From the NCBI RefSeq assembly GCF_900549175.1, contig NZ_URNN01000179.1, positions 1 through 5,315 of the forward strand: a stretch of DNA of 5,315 nucleotides. Direction: 5' to 3'. This document shows, one piece after another, positions 5,196-5,315 of this stretch; the stretch's first letter is position 1; every line of letters starts with the position of its first letter. The translations under genes were made by a program, and so were the position numbers. The notes under the pieces are model-generated. The model did no database searches, was not told the DNA's origin, and saw only the letters and a list, made by a program, of their open reading frames with translations. Origin of the DNA: an uncultured Prevotella sp. Lineage in GTDB: Bacteria; Bacteroidota; Bacteroidia; Bacteroidales; Bacteroidaceae.

Positions 5196-5315
5196 GGAGT
5201 TAAGGAGTTAAAGGGAGTTAAGGAGTTAAGCCAATACTCCATACTCCTTATTTATCTTGTGGAATAAAGCATTTGGCTTAACTCCCAACGGAGCGAAGCG
5301 GAGTGATAACTCCAT
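5196..5315. repeat. Intergenic repeat copy C upstream of leuD, cut by the window edge
   Basis: Four GGAGTTAA units (5196, 5204, 5214, 5222; AG inserted at 5212-5213) lead into the inverted repeat GGAGTTAAGCCAA (5222-5234) / TTGGCTTAACTCC (5273-5285) with a 38-nt loop. The mini-hairpin segment follows to the end of the window. It is in the same orientation as copy B and differs from it at three positions over 5222-5315. Both copies sit immediately upstream of a minus-strand leu gene. No promoter consensus is visible in it. Confidence 0.95.

Overview
The window looks like a chromosomal segment from a Bacteroidales bacterium, probably Prevotella-like or Muribaculaceae-like. The evidence is a fairly high GC content combined with frequent ATA isoleucine codons, A-rich leaders instead of Shine-Dalgarno sites before leuB and leuD, and a branched-chain amino acid operon in the order leuD, second alpha-isopropylmalate-synthase-type gene, leuB. 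The genus is inferred and is not shown by any marker gene.

Left part (2-1606, + strand): the 3' portion of a gene for a membrane-anchored or exported cell-wall hydrolase. It reads, in order, a hydrophobic anchor, a helical segment, a block of degenerate MORN repeats and a complete glycoside hydrolase family 25 (lysozyme) domain. The reading frame is open to the left edge, so the true start lies outside the window.

Right part (5175 down to 1807, - strand): leuD, then a gene that matches (R)-citramalate synthase (cimA) better than a true leuA, then leuB. leuD and cimA overlap by 22 nt. cimA and leuB are separated by 181 nt of repeat DNA. leuC and a genuine leuA would be expected beyond the right edge. 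Together LeuCD and LeuB serve leucine synthesis. With CimA they would also convert pyruvate plus acetyl-CoA to 2-oxobutanoate, giving a threonine-independent route to isoleucine.

Intergenic DNA: all three sizeable gaps (1607-1806, 2872-3052, 5176-5315) are filled by one family of repeats. Each has short arrays of the octamer GGAGTTAA flanking a 13-bp perfect inverted repeat (GGAGTTAAGCCAA / TTGGCTTAACTCC). The second and third copies share a 94-nt module that is 91/94 identical, with same-length loops and the same extra small hairpins. The first copy keeps the arms but has a different loop. The three differences between the two close copies fall in a predicted apical loop (two) or keep a G-U pair in the operon-sense RNA (one). 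I regard this repeat family as the most interesting content of the window. I do not recognise a published name for it. I found no RNA genes, transposase, CRISPR array or recognisable consensus promoter.
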